This document shows positions 33,601 through 45,899 of a DNA stretch of 64,000 nt, in pieces; the first letter of the stretch is position 1; each line of letters starts with the position of its first letter. Source of the stretch: Physcomitrium patens (taxonomy: Eukaryota > Streptophyta > Bryopsida > Funariales > Funariaceae); contig NC_037254.1 in NCBI RefSeq assembly GCF_000002425.4, forward strand, positions 13,461,756-13,525,755. The letters are read 5' to 3'. The notes under the pieces are model-generated. The model was given only the letters and a program-made list of their open reading frames with translations. It ran no database searches and was not told the DNA's origin. A program made the position numbers and the translations under genes.

Positions 33601-35220
33601 GTACAAAGTTTTTGACTGCCTTCCATATTGAGGCTACCAAATATTTTTAGATATTAGCTTCAAAATATTTAGCTATTGGAAAGTCATGATGAACTTGAAG
33701 AACACATAATTGTGCTTTTCCTTTTAAAATGTATAATCATCCTTTGAAATAGAGTAGATTATTCTTAAATTTGAACTAAAAAGTATGATGAGACTTAAAA
33801 GAATTATTCTTGATATCATGCATAAGAGAATCAAAAGACATACTTCATTAATTTGCTTAAGAAAGCTTGAATCAACAATCAATATTGATTTTATTGCTTG
33901 AGGGTGAAAATACTCCAACTTCAAGAGAATTATTTTTTATTGATTAAAAGCTGCATCTTTCTTTTGATACAAGATAAGAATGTCTAAAAAGGACATTTTA
34001 CAAATCTTATTATTTTCCAAATCTATAAATAATCTTAGAATCAAATCTTGATAAAGACATAGTCGAACAAGTTTGGCAATAATTTAAAATATATACCAAC
34101 ATAAAATACTTAAGTTTCTTATGATCTATATATACAATAATTAGAATATAATAATCTTTTAGATAATGATGCTATTCTTGAAATGAATCTATAATTGCAA
34201 GAAGCTCTTTGTCATGGATCTTATGGATAATTTCAACTAAATTATTTTTAAAATAAAAAAATAATTAGATGGAGCTTGTCATCTACTTTTATTTGTGATA
34301 AAACAACACTTATAAGAAAATTTGATGCATTTGCTTTCATAAAGAACTCCTTAAAAAACTTGATGCAATACAAAATTGGTACAAAAATAAATGCTTTCAT
34401 TAAGTCTTTAAAAAGTTCTTTCTGCTTCTTTGCTCAACTCAAGTTTGTTTTTACATATTAGATGTATATGAGGAGTTACAAATTAAGAAAAGTTCTTAGT
34501 AAAGATTTGATAATAATTAAAAAATTTCAAAAAATATTACATATCTTTGACTATTTTTGAGACCTTTTAATTTATGATAGTTTGGATTTTTTAGGATCCA
34601 TGATAAATCTTTGGTCAGACATAATTTAATCTAAAAATTTAACTTGAGTAGTATAAAATACATACTTTTTTTTTTATCTTTGCATGTAATCTTACATCTC
34701 TAAGTTTTTGTAATACACGATGAATATGAAATTCATGTTCTTCTATGTTCTTAGAGTAGATTAGAATATTGTCTAAATAATAAATAACAAAATTATCAAG
34801 AAATTGACAAAAAATATCATTTATGAGATGTTGAAAAGCAATTGATGCATTTTTGAATCCAAAAGATATGAAATTATATTTGAAATATCCATAATTAGTT
34901 CAAAAAGGAATCTTCTAAGTTGTATGCTCCTCATAGATTTATTTTTGTGTAAATTTTTATATAATTGAGTTAGTCAAGAAGTCTTAAAATCAAAGATTGA
35001 GCATACCTATTCTTGATGGTGATCTTATTAAGTCCTTGATAGTTACATACATCCACAAAGGTCCACCTTTTTTCTTTACAAATAAGATAAGAGCTCTACT
35101 TAGATATTTTGGGTGGCGTATAAAGTTCTTAACCAAATTCTTGTGAATGTATTCTTTTAGTGTAGCCATTTTATTTTGTGATAAGTTGTAGATTGGTCCA
35201 AATTGTGGTTGAGCTCTTTC
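33601..35220 (-). pseudogene. RT and RNase H relic, copy C
   Basis: The minus strand aligns with B and A throughout, but no piece over about 70 codons stays open (33724-33924 is the longest). Near 34785 the catalytic box reads VIYYLDNILIYSKN-like, with the second Asp replaced by Asn. Confidence 0.55.
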
Positions 35221-36130
35221 TTATAGATCAATTGAACAATCATAGAATGGATGCTTTGAAAGAATATTTACATTTTTTTTAAAAAATATCCTGAAAATCT
35301 TAATACTAGCTAGGAATATTACTTCATGTCTTTCTATCAACAGAAATGGATGTGGCACATATAACAAAAGATGGCCTTCTTTTATTGCATGTATAAAAGC
35401 TATTGCACCTATCAATAAGGATTTGAATGTATTAGACTTATCTATTTTTATTTGCCTATCAAAATTTTAGATTAAATTATAAAAAAAAATTAAAGTTACA
35501 AGAAATATAATCTATTTGAAGATTATATTTTTTTAACCATAATAATCCTATAATGATTAGGTTGAAAAGACATATTATCACATTAAATATTATTACACTA
35601 TTATGATCTTTAATTCCTACATCTAAAGTAACATTCTCATGAGTAATATCTCGAAAAGTGAATAAATGACTATCTATGATTTTTAAATGTACGGATTTAG
35701 TTTTCTTGACTAAAGATATTTCTTATTTTTTGACAAAGTTTTTATCTATAAAATAGACTAAGGCACTTGAATCTAATAATGTAAAGACTTTGTGATTTTT
35801 AGGTCTTAAACATATATCTCTTGTAAAACAAGGTGAAGGATCTAAGCAAAGAATAAGATCTTTATTAGGTATTACACATGATTCCAATCACATGATTTCT
35901 ATTATAGTTAGAAAAACTCGTTTTTTGACACATTGTCTTCTTTAGCAATCATGCTCTTTATTTTGTCATTGTGTTGCTTCTTCAGACAATGTTGAACAAT
36001 ATGCTTAGCTTCTCTATAATATAAGTAAAAATCTTCTTGACAATATTGAGCCTTTTTTTATTTAATGAGGGATTTAAAATATACCATATCAATTTATATT
36101 CTTTTTATTTCTAAAAATGTGGAAGTTGCC
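35221..36130 (-). pseudogene. Protease and Gag C-terminus relic, copy C
   Basis: 35221-35415 is the protease-RT linker (FIHAIKEGHLLLYVPHPFLL). The protease core lies at about 35500-35800 in broken frames. A degenerate zinc knuckle lies at about 36000-36050. Confidence 0.5.
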
Positions 36131-36930
36131 ATGATTACTTAGCTTGTTCTTTTCTAATCAAGTCTTTGTTCTTGATGCCTTTCAAATAATTAATTATCAC
36201 ATGCAATGGCTTGAGCAATATATTCTTTCAAAGATTTTACTTTTGATATTATCAATAATAAATCTTTGATGTTATCTTTTAATCCATATCAAAATTGATT
36301 GATGAGGGCTTTATCATTCTAATCCATGTTACAAGTAAGATTTTAGAATTTAGTAGTCTATATAGTGGCTGATTGTAATTTTTGTCGTAAAGATAAGAGC
36401 TTGGTTTGTGCTATTCTTCTTCAATCATTTTCTTTAAATATGGTCATAAATACTTCTAAGAATGAGTTCAAATCATAAAGGAGTTGTGAATTATTTTTTA
36501 TTAAAGATAAAAATAAAAAAATACTTCCAAATAGAAGTGCACCTATAAATCCAACTTGAGTAAATCCATCAATATATTAAAAGAAATGTAATTTTTAATA
36601 ATGCTTGATTTTTTGCACAAATCTTTAAAATTTTGATTTTATTCCATCAAACTTCTCAAGCATACTAATCCTTGTCCTTGTCATATTTGTAGAACCAAAA
36701 CTTTTTAGATTTAGTTGTTAGATTGATTTACTTTCTTTCTTCAATTGTAAATTTTTTTGACATAGAATCTAAACTTCTTCTATAGATATAGGATTAATAT
36801 TTCTATGGTTGACACTTGTGATGCATGAAATTTCTATCCTAAGAGCATTGGCAATTTCTTGAAGATCAATAATAGTTACAAATCTATTCTTACTTTTGTC
36901 AAGTATAGCATCCATGATATTTCTTTTTTT
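36131..36930 (-). pseudogene. Gag N-terminal part, copy C
   Basis: A start near 36915 gives MDAILDKSKNRFVTIIDLQE and IANALRIEISCITSVNHRNI, ending with a stop after ISIEEV. This corresponds to EDLHELVNTLREN and NYRSTIPILIEEV in copy A. Downstream capsid sequence is frameshifted. A and C share this Gag type, unlike B and E. Confidence 0.6.
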
Positions 36931-37109
36931 TTCAAATAATTTAATAAATCCATAAGTTAAATTAAAAGAGGATAATATGCAATCTTTAATATCAAATAAA
37001 AATCTCCAAACGAAGAAATGATCTACTTTTTTTAAGGAAGATATCAATTTCAAAAAACTAAAAAATTTATTTAAAGATGGATAATTTAAAATCTTCAAAA
37101 GACAACAAT

Positions 37110-37135
37110 AAAAGTACAATAATCCTTTCACTTTT
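37110..37135 (-). other. Leader stem-loop, copy C
   Basis: AAAAGT (37110-37115) pairs with ACTTTT (37130-37135) around a 14-base loop containing AATAATCC. Weaker relatives lie near 36960-36990 and 37074-37100. Confidence 0.45.
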
Positions 37136-37175
37136 AAAACAAGACAAGAACAACGACTTAGAACTCTTATCAAAC

Positions 37176-37414
37176 TATCAAGGATATGAATATTGAAGAA
37201 AAAAAACCTTAATACACTCTTGTATCACTCAAAAAGACTACAAAATCACTCAAAGATGGTATAGTATTAAATTAGAATAGCTATTGTTAAAGACAATCAG
37301 ACTAAAAAGTCTTGAAATAAGCCTAAGGACTAAAAAGGTATTAACAAGAGTGAAAAAGGCTTCACTCTTAATTCCATACATATTCTTAATTAAGATCTAC
37401 ATTGTCATATTATG
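37176..37414 (-). repeat. 5' LTR of copy C, first part
   Basis: 239 bp from TATCAAGGAT align with the start of the left LTR (31361 onward) and stop at the left edge of element D. The remainder resumes at 45561. Confidence 0.7.
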
Positions 37415-38913
37415 TGAAATCTTGCTTGAGAATACGCTAGATACTTGGCTATGGAAGATAAAAGAAATTTGTAATAACAAGTCCTAACCACTCTAATAAA
37501 ATTGTATAAAAATTGTTATAGAAGCTTAACAATATAATCAAACATCAATTAAGTTCAATTATTATTATTTATTTTATTTTACTTTATTTTTTATTATTTT
37601 TGAAATAAATTATATAAAAAAATAAAAAAAAATCCTAAAAAAACTTAAAAGAAATCTTAGAAAAATCCTAAAAAAATCCTGAAGAATTCTAAATAATCTT
37701 AAAGAAATCCTAAAGAATCCTAAAAAATCTCCAAAGAAATCCAAATTAATCCTAAATCAAATCAAATCCTAATCCTAAAAAAATCCTAATCCTAATCAAA
37801 TCCTAATTTCTAACCGAATCCTAATCCTAACTCTAATCAAATCCTAATCAATTTTTTAAATTTCAAACAAATTTCTAACAATTTTACAATAGATTTTGAA
37901 ATTCAATAACTAATATTTGAACTATTGATTTTAACTCAAATTTTTTATCTTCTTCACTAATTAAGTTTAAATTAATTAAAAAAATTAAAAAGGATTGGGA
38001 TTACTAAATATATCATAACCTCAAAAATGTGCTTGGGTGTTGGCTAGCCTCTTTCATCGACCTTGATGCAAATCTCCTAGAGCCAATTACTCTTGATTAA
38101 ACCATTATTTTTTTTTCAAACTTTATAAGCTTGTTAGAAATCAAGCTGAATACCTCTATGAAAAATTTTGCTTCATTCTAACTATTAGATTCATAGATAT
38201 TTAAGAAAATCTCACTAGTCCTCAAAATCCTAAATTTTGAGACCATAACCTATAAAAACCTTCATGCTTTTCAATCTAATAATTTGATCAAAATCAAATT
38301 TATAGCACATATCTAACACAACTACACCTATAAACTCAGAAAATTTCACTTATAGAGCTATCACCAAAGTCTTGAAATTGCCCAAAATATCAACCCTATT
38401 TTATTTTCCAAAAACTAGAATCAACGAAAACAACATTGACTTTGCTAAGCTCTTGCAAGATTATTATTTATTCAAATCTTTCAAAATCAATGCTTGTAGA
38501 AACTCTATGAAGTCTCTTCTCAAATCTCATTCTTTAATTAACAAAAGAACTTTAGAATCATTGCCAAAACTTAGTTTTGTGCCTTGGGATTTGATATCAA
38601 TTCTAGTTGATAACTAGTCTTTTCCAGACATTAATTTTTGTTCCTTTTGAAATAAATTTTGCTAAAACCAACTCCTCACTCCTTCCTATATATGCCTATA
38701 TCTTTTATTTTTCTAATCTATCTTATTTTTTCTTATTTATGGCCCTACAAAGTAAGTAAAAGCCACTTTTTTAAAAATACAACATTACTACTAAAAGTTT
38801 TACTACCTTCCTATTTTTTATCAATATTTTTTTATTTTATCTTTTAACTTGGATCTTCTATAATAAGTTCCATATTATTATCTATCACCATATAATCATG
38901 TTACAATAAAACA
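37415..38913 (-). repeat. 3' LTR of element D
   Basis: 1499 bp from TGAAATCTTG to CAATAAAACA. The purine tract AGAGAGAGTGGA lies just outside on the minus strand. It has a low-complexity zone rich in AATCCTAA (37640-37850), expanded relative to the other LTR. Confidence 0.75.
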
Positions 38914-38999
38914 TCCACTCTCTCTGAATATGTGCATCCACTGGTTTGTGCCAAATAATCTAATATTTTTTGATTCATATTATGTTATCTACGTCTTTA

Positions 39000-40250
39000 T
39001 CTAAGTTATCTTCATCATTTTTGCTATTCAAATCAAGTTTATCTTCTTATCTTAGAAGATTTATATTGTCAACAAGCTCTTCTATATTTATTCCTATTTC
39101 TCTTTATTTGAATATCTTTACTCGCTTCAATGTAATTAGTATTTTTAACCTTGTTCCATCTAGGTCTTGTAATGAATAAGTTGTATTATCATGAACAGTT
39201 GTTATCACATATGGTCCAAACTATTGTTCAGAAAACTTTCTTAAAGTATTATGTTGATTATCCAATCTATTATCATAGATCAATATCCAATCATCTTCTT
39301 CTATTGCTTTAGGTCTCAATTGATGTTGATTATCAAATTATACCTTATTTTGTAACCTTACCCTTTTTAACCTTTCTAATTTTATTTGTACATCTTCTAG
39401 TCTTTACTCAATTTGTTGAATTCAAATAGCCAAAATTTCTTCTTTTGTTAATCTATCTTTTCATAGTAGCACACTTCAAATAGAAACTTTCTCTTCAATT
39501 TGCATAATTGATTTTTGACTTTTTATGAGCTCAATAGGCATGTATCTTGTTATTGATTAGTGAGTTGTTTGATCAACTTACAATGTTAATAGCAAAAGTC
39601 AAGGCTATTCTTTAACGTTTTCATTATAAGCTTTAACTAATGCTTTTACAATTGGTGGATGATCATGTTCACTTTTTATATTTTCTTGAAGATTATAAGC
39701 ATTAGTCAATGATAACTTAATTCGACATCTTTCAAAGAAATCATGAGCTTCTTGTATATTTAATTCTTTACAATATGCACTGGTTTTTTCTATACATTCA
39801 TAGTAGCAAATAACATCTTCAAGCAAAAATAGGTAAATCTCTTTTATAGACTTTGTTTTCAATGCCCTACTTTTTACTTGGTTTGATAAATCTTCACAAG
39901 CCATGACCAAATATCCCATTTGCCATAATCTAATTGACATAATAATTAAATCAATAATCCATTTAAAATAAATAGCCAAAGGATTATATGATGTAGATCA
40001 TTTCAATATTGTATATTAGAATATACTTGACAAATTTCACACGTTTCTACAAATAAAAGTATATCTCAATACATATTATTCTACCAATATTGTTCTTTAA
40101 GTTTAGCAAAAGTAGTCCAAATTTTCTTATGACTTCTCCATAAACTATTATGAAAGCCTTTCAATAATTTTTGTTACTCTTCCTTATTGCCTATCACTCA
40201 TTGTAGCATTCCAATTCCTTTCTTTAGTCTCTTCCATAAGAACCCTTCTT
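39000..40250 (-). pseudogene. Integrase of element D
   Basis: 39605-39979 is open for 124 codons: ACEDLSNQVKSRALKTKSIK, FLLEDVICYYECIEKTSAYC, LNIQEAHDFFERCRIKLSLT, NAYNLQENIKSEHDHPPIVK. Compared with the core pattern (D.. DRGE... NPEANGKxERGH), the second Asp region is changed (SAYCKEL). The C-terminus (39000-39600) has a basic-aromatic WILIYDNRLDNQHNTLRKFS segment in frames with stops. No chromodomain was found. Confidence 0.65.
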
Positions 40251-41040
40251 AAAGCAAAAATCCATAATTTTTTTTCTTATTTGATTAATTTTTTTATTGA
40301 ATAATTTTCTTGTTTAGTCAAGGTATTCAAATAAAGACCAATTTTCAATAATTCTCCTTCATAAAGCTCTTCAAAAAGTATCCTATCTTTGTTATTAAGA
40401 TTTGATATTGAATGGAATTTCGTTCCAACATTATCAATGTCTTCAACCATCTTGTCTTCTCTTTCATATCTTGCTCAAGATAATATGTCCGCCACCAAAT
40501 TATCTTTTGCAATAACATGCTTAAATTTTGGATTTAATGATTTGATATAACCAATCCATCTTAACATTGTAATATCCGGTGTTGAAAAATTAGTAATTAT
40601 TCCAAGTTATGACAAATAATTTATTTCAATTACTACCACAACACCAATCAAATAATCTTTTTCAGCTTTCATAGCCAAAACAACTCTCTATAGTTCTCTC
40701 TTAACTTACAAATATGCACATTGATGAGTACTTAAAACTTCAGCTTTAAATCAAACTACAAATCTATTTCCACTTAAATCATCTTTATCCACAACCTACT
40801 CAATAGCAATAGGACTTGTATCCACAATAAGTATTACTTGTTTATTACATTCATAATCAATTCTTCTTAATATTGGAGTTGTCAATAATAACATCTTTAG
40901 TTTTTACATTGCTTCAGTATGTTTTTTTTTTTTTGATTTAAATTGAAAACCTTTACGTAATAATTCATACAATGGATCTGTTATATGAGCATAATGAAGA
41001 ATCCAAATATGAGAAAATACACAAGCTCCTAAAAACTTGC
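40251..41040 (-). pseudogene. RNase H region of element D, decayed
   Basis: Placed by order between RT and integrase. No open piece over 60 codons; family motifs are only faintly visible. Confidence 0.3.
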
Positions 41041-41960
41041 ATACTTTTGTTAAAGAATTACATATCTTTCATCCTTCCAATTGCATCAACTTTACTTGGA
41101 TCTGATTTTCTTCCATAAAATCCAAAGAAGTGTCTAACAATGATAACTTCTTGTAGTTCAAATATAGATTTTATTCCCAAAAGTATAAGATGAACTTCTT
41201 CAAGTTGAGTTAAAATCTATTCACAATCTTGTATATGATCAACAACATATTCATGACACCCCCTCTCATCTAAAGACTCATTATTTTTTTCTTCTTTACA
41301 TTTTTTTATAGGAATAATATCTAAAAAAGATATAGTTTTTTTAAGAATGAATTCCCTCAATACCTTGTTCATACCATTCATCATTTGTACAACTGAGTTA
41401 GTAGCACCTTGTGGAAGAATATACATTTTAAGTAGTCCAAGTGGAGTTTTCATTGTTATTAAATCTCTACTCCCATGTGCAAGTTGAAATTGATCATAAC
41501 CGAAATATGAATCATTGATTGAATAAATTACCCTTCCTGCAAATACTTCTACAAACTCATCTACTAAAGATCCTATACTTGTATTTCTAATAGTTACTAT
41601 ATTTATTAGCTACATATCTTCAATAAAGTGTAATGATCCATTTTTCTTAGGCATTTTAAACCAATGATTAGAATATAGAGTAAAAAAAGGCTTCAAAAAC
41701 TTCATTTGTATTTTTTCTTTCAATAATTCCATCAATTTTGATAAATGTGCTCTTGGTACATGAATTGGTCTTAAGTTCCAAGGCACATGCAGTATTAAGA
41801 AGATAACCATAGAAACAATAATATTAGGATCTACACATCCTATTTCATGAGGTCCAAAAGCAAATGATTTACCTCATTTTTTAAGCATTTCTTTAAAATT
41901 TTCAATTTTATGTTGGTAACAAAGAACTATTACATCTAATCTTCAATTCTTCAAAAGTTT
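41041..41960 (-). pseudogene. Reverse transcriptase of element D
   Basis: Two open pieces. 41610-41810: NLRPIHVPRAHLSKLMELLK, EKIQMKFLKPFFTLYSNHWF, KMPKKNGSLHFIEDM (fingers). 41217-41453: MKTPLGLLKMYILPQGATNS, VVQMMNGMNKVLREFILKKT, ISFLDIIPIKKCKEE, RGCHEYVVDHIQDCE. The catalytic FLDD box is FLDI, so it is inactive. The TPLGLLxMxxLPQGxTNS and FLDDIPIKG-type signatures set it apart from chromoviruses and from H. Confidence 0.7.
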
Positions 41961-43000
41961 CTTTTGTAAATTGATGTCTAATATTCTTTGGATCTCTTCA
42001 CTTTTTTCTTTTTGATACTTCTTTTATTTATTCTATAGAATCTTCTAGTAAAGGTCTAGCAATAGATTTTACCTTCTTATCTATTATTTTATATTTTATT
42101 TCTATAATAACTTTTGGCACTTGAAAAGATTCAAAAATAGTATAAGCCTCTCTTGAATATATTTCTATAATATTATCATCATCTCTTAATCCAATAGATG
42201 TAATTAACTCCAAAAGATCCTCTAATCCATTTTCTTTATAAACTCCTAAAATACTCTCATCATCTTCTAAAGTTCCTAATATATATAATTTTCTTTCAAT
42301 ATTATATATATTTTTTCTTTTTTTATTTTAAATCTTAAATTTTTTGTATATAATACTTTTATTTTCGAAAATACCAATAAAACTTATATCAAAGGCACCT
42401 ACACCTTGTAAGAGTACCTCTTCTTTTATACCTCTATAATCTTGCTTTATAGTAGTACTTCTTTAAAATCCTTAAATTCTTCAATAATTCTTAGTAATCA
42501 CTTCTCTTTCAACCTATTTTTATTTTGTTTGTGATTAGGAGGCACGGGTAGAAATTATACCACTTTCTTTCCATCTTCACTCCTTATTCATGCATAAGCT
42601 AAACCATCATTAAGAATTTTTATTTCCATCTGTATTGCTGTAATATAAAGTTGTCTTAAAATCAATAGATATGATATTGTATCTTGAACAAATAAATATT
42701 GTTCTCTTGCAACATTTCCAATTTTGGATTTTAATATCCGAATAAGCTCCATATAATTTACCTCATGTATTATTAGCTACTTGTATTACCTATCTATGTT
42801 GCATATGAATTAGCCACCTTTGCTTCTTATAAAGATCCCTAGATATAAGATTTATTTTAGAACCATGGTCAACTAAAAAAATAATTAGTTCTTCTATATC
42901 ACCTACCTTAACTAATATTTTTGTAGTTTCCCTTGTCCAATACTTTCAAGTATAATGGCTTGAAGCTTCTATTTCATTATCACTATATTCTTCAAAGTAT
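41961..43000 (-). pseudogene. Protease and linker of element D
   Basis: 42028-42213 is a 61-codon acidic linker (ELITSIGLRDDDNIIEIYSR). Protease sequence, with a LVDHGSKINLI-like active-site block, lies near 42850-42880 in a broken context. Confidence 0.45.
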
Positions 43001-43720
43001 ATTTATTGATTATAACCATTCTTTTTATTTATTATTTGCTTGTAATCTTTATCACTTTTTTCTTCATCCTTATATAATCTTACATCAATAGCATGACTCA
43101 TTCAAGCTTCACCCATTATTTTTTTTTTATTTTTTTATTTATTTTTTTAATACTGTCAATGATAATATCAAAAAATTCCTTCTTTGTAATTTTCAAAATC
43201 TCTTTTCATATGAATTCTATCTTGGCATTTAATACATGTTCTTTCAATATTTCCTTTAAATCTATTGTTCTTTAATATCAAAGAGTAGTTTAAAAGCTAT
43301 TGATTTATCTATATATTTTGTCTCATTTATTTTTTCTTCCAATGTTGTTGAAGTATCTTTTATAGGTAATTCTTGTGAAGTTGAATCACGAGCCTTGTCT
43401 CTTCAAATTTGCCTCTTAGAAGAATTTCTTTTCTTATATCATCAAAATTTCCTTGCCTCTTTTCTTCCATCAAAGCTTTATGTTGATTCTTAGCAATATA
43501 TACATGAATTCAAAGAGCTTTTACAAGATCTTCTCAATCTATTGTACTTTGTATTGTAGCTGCAGTTTTCAACAATCCTTTTCGAGGCATTTTTCCTTTT
43601 TGTATTATAAAAATGGTAGAAGTCCAAAATTACTAATAATAATTACTAACTCTTTCAAAATTCTATCAAAACTAACCTTATGTCTCTAGAACTTTCTAAC
43701 CTATCTCCGAAACCTTAATC
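43001..43720 (-). pseudogene. Gag end with zinc knuckle, element D
   Basis: At about 43190-43235 the minus strand reads RTCIKCQDRIHMKRDFENYK, a CX2CX4HX4C knuckle whose last Cys is Phe. The rest of Gag to the right is not resolvable. Confidence 0.5.
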
Positions 43721-44178
43721 TTTGATCTTCAAATGAATCCCTATTTTGTCCTAGGGGGTTGTTTTAGTGGCTAGAGGTTTGATTTTGACCTTGTCTCATA
43801 AATGGCCGACCTTTGGATATCAATCTAACCTATCCCAAGGATTTTTTATTCCAATATTAACTTCTAATTAACCTTAGTATCAATTATACTAATTATTTAC
43901 GTCTTCTAATCTGATTTTATCAATTTATGGTCTTTCTAAGGTAATAAAAGAGTCTTTATAGCTAGAAGGTAAAATTACTAATTAACCTTCAACCTACTAA
44001 CTATTAAGATAAGAAAATAACCTAAGAGGCTTTTATAAAAGCCATATTTAGATACCTTGAATTATTATTGAACCAAGATAATTAGATATTAATGAAGAAT
44101 TTAATTTTGATTATAATTTCATTATATTGTCGTATTACATCATGACAATGTTGGGTTCATCTCTTATGTTGTATTACT

Positions 44179-45560
44179 TGAAATCTTGGTTGAAAATGCA
44201 CTAGATACTTGACTATCAAAGATGAAAAGAATTTGTAATAATAAGTCCTAACTATTCTAATAAAATTGTATATAAGTTATTATAGAAGCTTAACAAATAC
44301 AATCAAGCATCAATTAAGTTCAATCATTATTATTTTATTTTATCTTATTTTTTATTTTTATTTTTATTTTTATTTTTAAAATAAATTATAAAAAAATATA
44401 AAAAAATCCTAAAGAAAATCTAAAGAATCCTTAATAATTCTAAAGAAATTAAAATCAACCCTAAACCAAACCAAATCCTAATCCTAACAAAATCCTAATC
44501 AATTTTTTAAAACTCAAACAAATTTCTAACAACCTTATAACAGATTTTAAATTTCAATAACTAATGCTTGAACTATTGATTTTAACTCAAATTTTTCATC
44601 TTTTTTTATAATTAAATTAATAATAAATACAAAAAAAATTAAAAAGGATTGGAATTATCAAATAGATCATAACCTCAAAAATGTGCTTAGGTATTGGCCG
44701 ACCTCTTTCTCCGACCTTGATGCAAATCTCCTAGAGCCAATTACTCCTGATTGAATTGTTACTTTTCTTCCAAACTTTATATACTTGTTAGAAATCAAGC
44801 TAACTCCGTCCATAAAAAGTTTTGCTTCAATTTAACTAGCAGATTGACAAATATCTAAGAAAATCTTACTAGTCCTCAAAATCCTAAATTTTGAGACCAT
44901 AACCTATAAAAACCTTCATGCTTTTCAATCTAACCATTCAATCAAATTCAAATTTACAACACACATCTATGACAACTACACCTTCAAACTTAAAAAAATT
45001 CACTTGTAGATCTAGTACCAAACTTTTTAAATTGCCCATAACTTCAACCTTATTTTATTTTCTAAAAACTAAAGTCATTAAAAACAACATCAATTTTGTC
45101 AAGCTCTTGCAAGGTCATTATTTACTCAAAACTTTAAAAATTAATACCTATAGAAACCTTAGTAAGTCTCCTCTCAAGTCTCACTCTTTGATCAACAAAA
45201 GAACCTTAGAATCATTATCAAGGCTTAGTTTTGTTCCTTGGGATTTGATTTTAATCCTTGTTGGTAACTAGTCTTCTCCAAGTATCAATTTTTGTCTCTT
45301 TTGAGGTAAAACCAACTCCTCACTCCTTCATACATATGCCGATATCTTTTATTTTTCTAATCAACCTTAATTTGTCTTATTTAATTTATGGCCCTACAAA
45401 GTAAATAGAAGCTACTTTTCTAAAAAAAGAGTATTATTACTAAAAGTTTTACTATCTTTCTATTTTTTATCCATATTTTTTTATTTTATATTTTAACTTG
45501 GCTTATCTTCTATAATAAGATCCATTTTATTATCTTTCACCATATAGTTGTATTACAACA
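44179..45560 (-). repeat. 5' LTR of element D
   Basis: 1382 bp from TGAAATCTTG to ATTACAACA, matching the left LTR throughout but lacking most of its AATCCTAA expansion. A 117-codon frame on the opposite (plus) strand at 44918-45271 is shared with the left LTR. Confidence 0.75.
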
Positions 45561-45871
45561 TGATAACATGGTGGTTTCCTATAGGACCTTCAAAATATAT
45601 TGGCTTTGCCAGAGATATATCTTAACTTGTACAACAAGTTTTTCATATGTGTGTAACATAGTTAGCTTATTTCACAAGCTACCAATATGTGGTTAACTTG
45701 TTGACCAAGTTTCTAATCTATCAATTAATTAAAAATACATGTTAAGTCAAAGCAACATCTATGAAGCTTCTAAAAAGCTACTCTAGAAGTTATTATGAAA
45801 TAAATCTACTTTTATTTACTTCTATTTAATTATATAGATAAATATTAGAATAAATATGTATGTCCATAATA
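45561..45871 (-). repeat. 5' LTR of copy C, second part
   Basis: 311 bp match the second half of the left C LTR, including CCAAGTTTCTAATCTATCAA and AACATCTATGAAGCTTC, ending GTCCATAATA. A TAGAG pentamer follows. Confidence 0.7.
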
Positions 45872-45899
45872 TAGAGTTATCAATGGCAAAGCAACAAGG

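Larger units (their letters stand above)
37415..45560 (-). mobile_element. Ty3/Gypsy element D nested in the LTR of C
   Basis: Long LTRs at 37415-38913 and 44179-45560 flank a minus-strand internal region with Gag zinc knuckle, protease, RT and integrase in Ty3/Gypsy order. Its RT and integrase belong to a different lineage from copies A-C. LTR ends are TG...CA. The junction with C is not clean: about 18 bp of C sequence (an ACATGGTG-like block) seem present on both sides and no 5-bp duplication is seen, so later rearrangement or a second LTR copy may be involved. All ORFs are broken. Confidence 0.75.
31361..45871 (-). mobile_element. Chromodomain Ty3/Gypsy copy C, split by element D
   Basis: Left LTR 31361-31888; internal region to 37175; right LTR 37176-37414 plus 45561-45871, separated by D. 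Removing D leaves about 6.37 kb, matching B. TAAAG (31356-31360) and TAGAG (45872-45876) flank it and match at 4 of 5 bases, a decayed target duplication. Every coding domain is broken, more than in B. It is the oldest-looking copy. Confidence 0.8.

Noticed and set aside
37640..37850. Repeats of AATCCTAA resembling plant telomere repeat
   Set aside because: The unit is not CCCTAAA, is irregular and mixed with AATCAAATC, and lies inside the D LTR (shorter in its partner). It is low-complexity LTR sequence.
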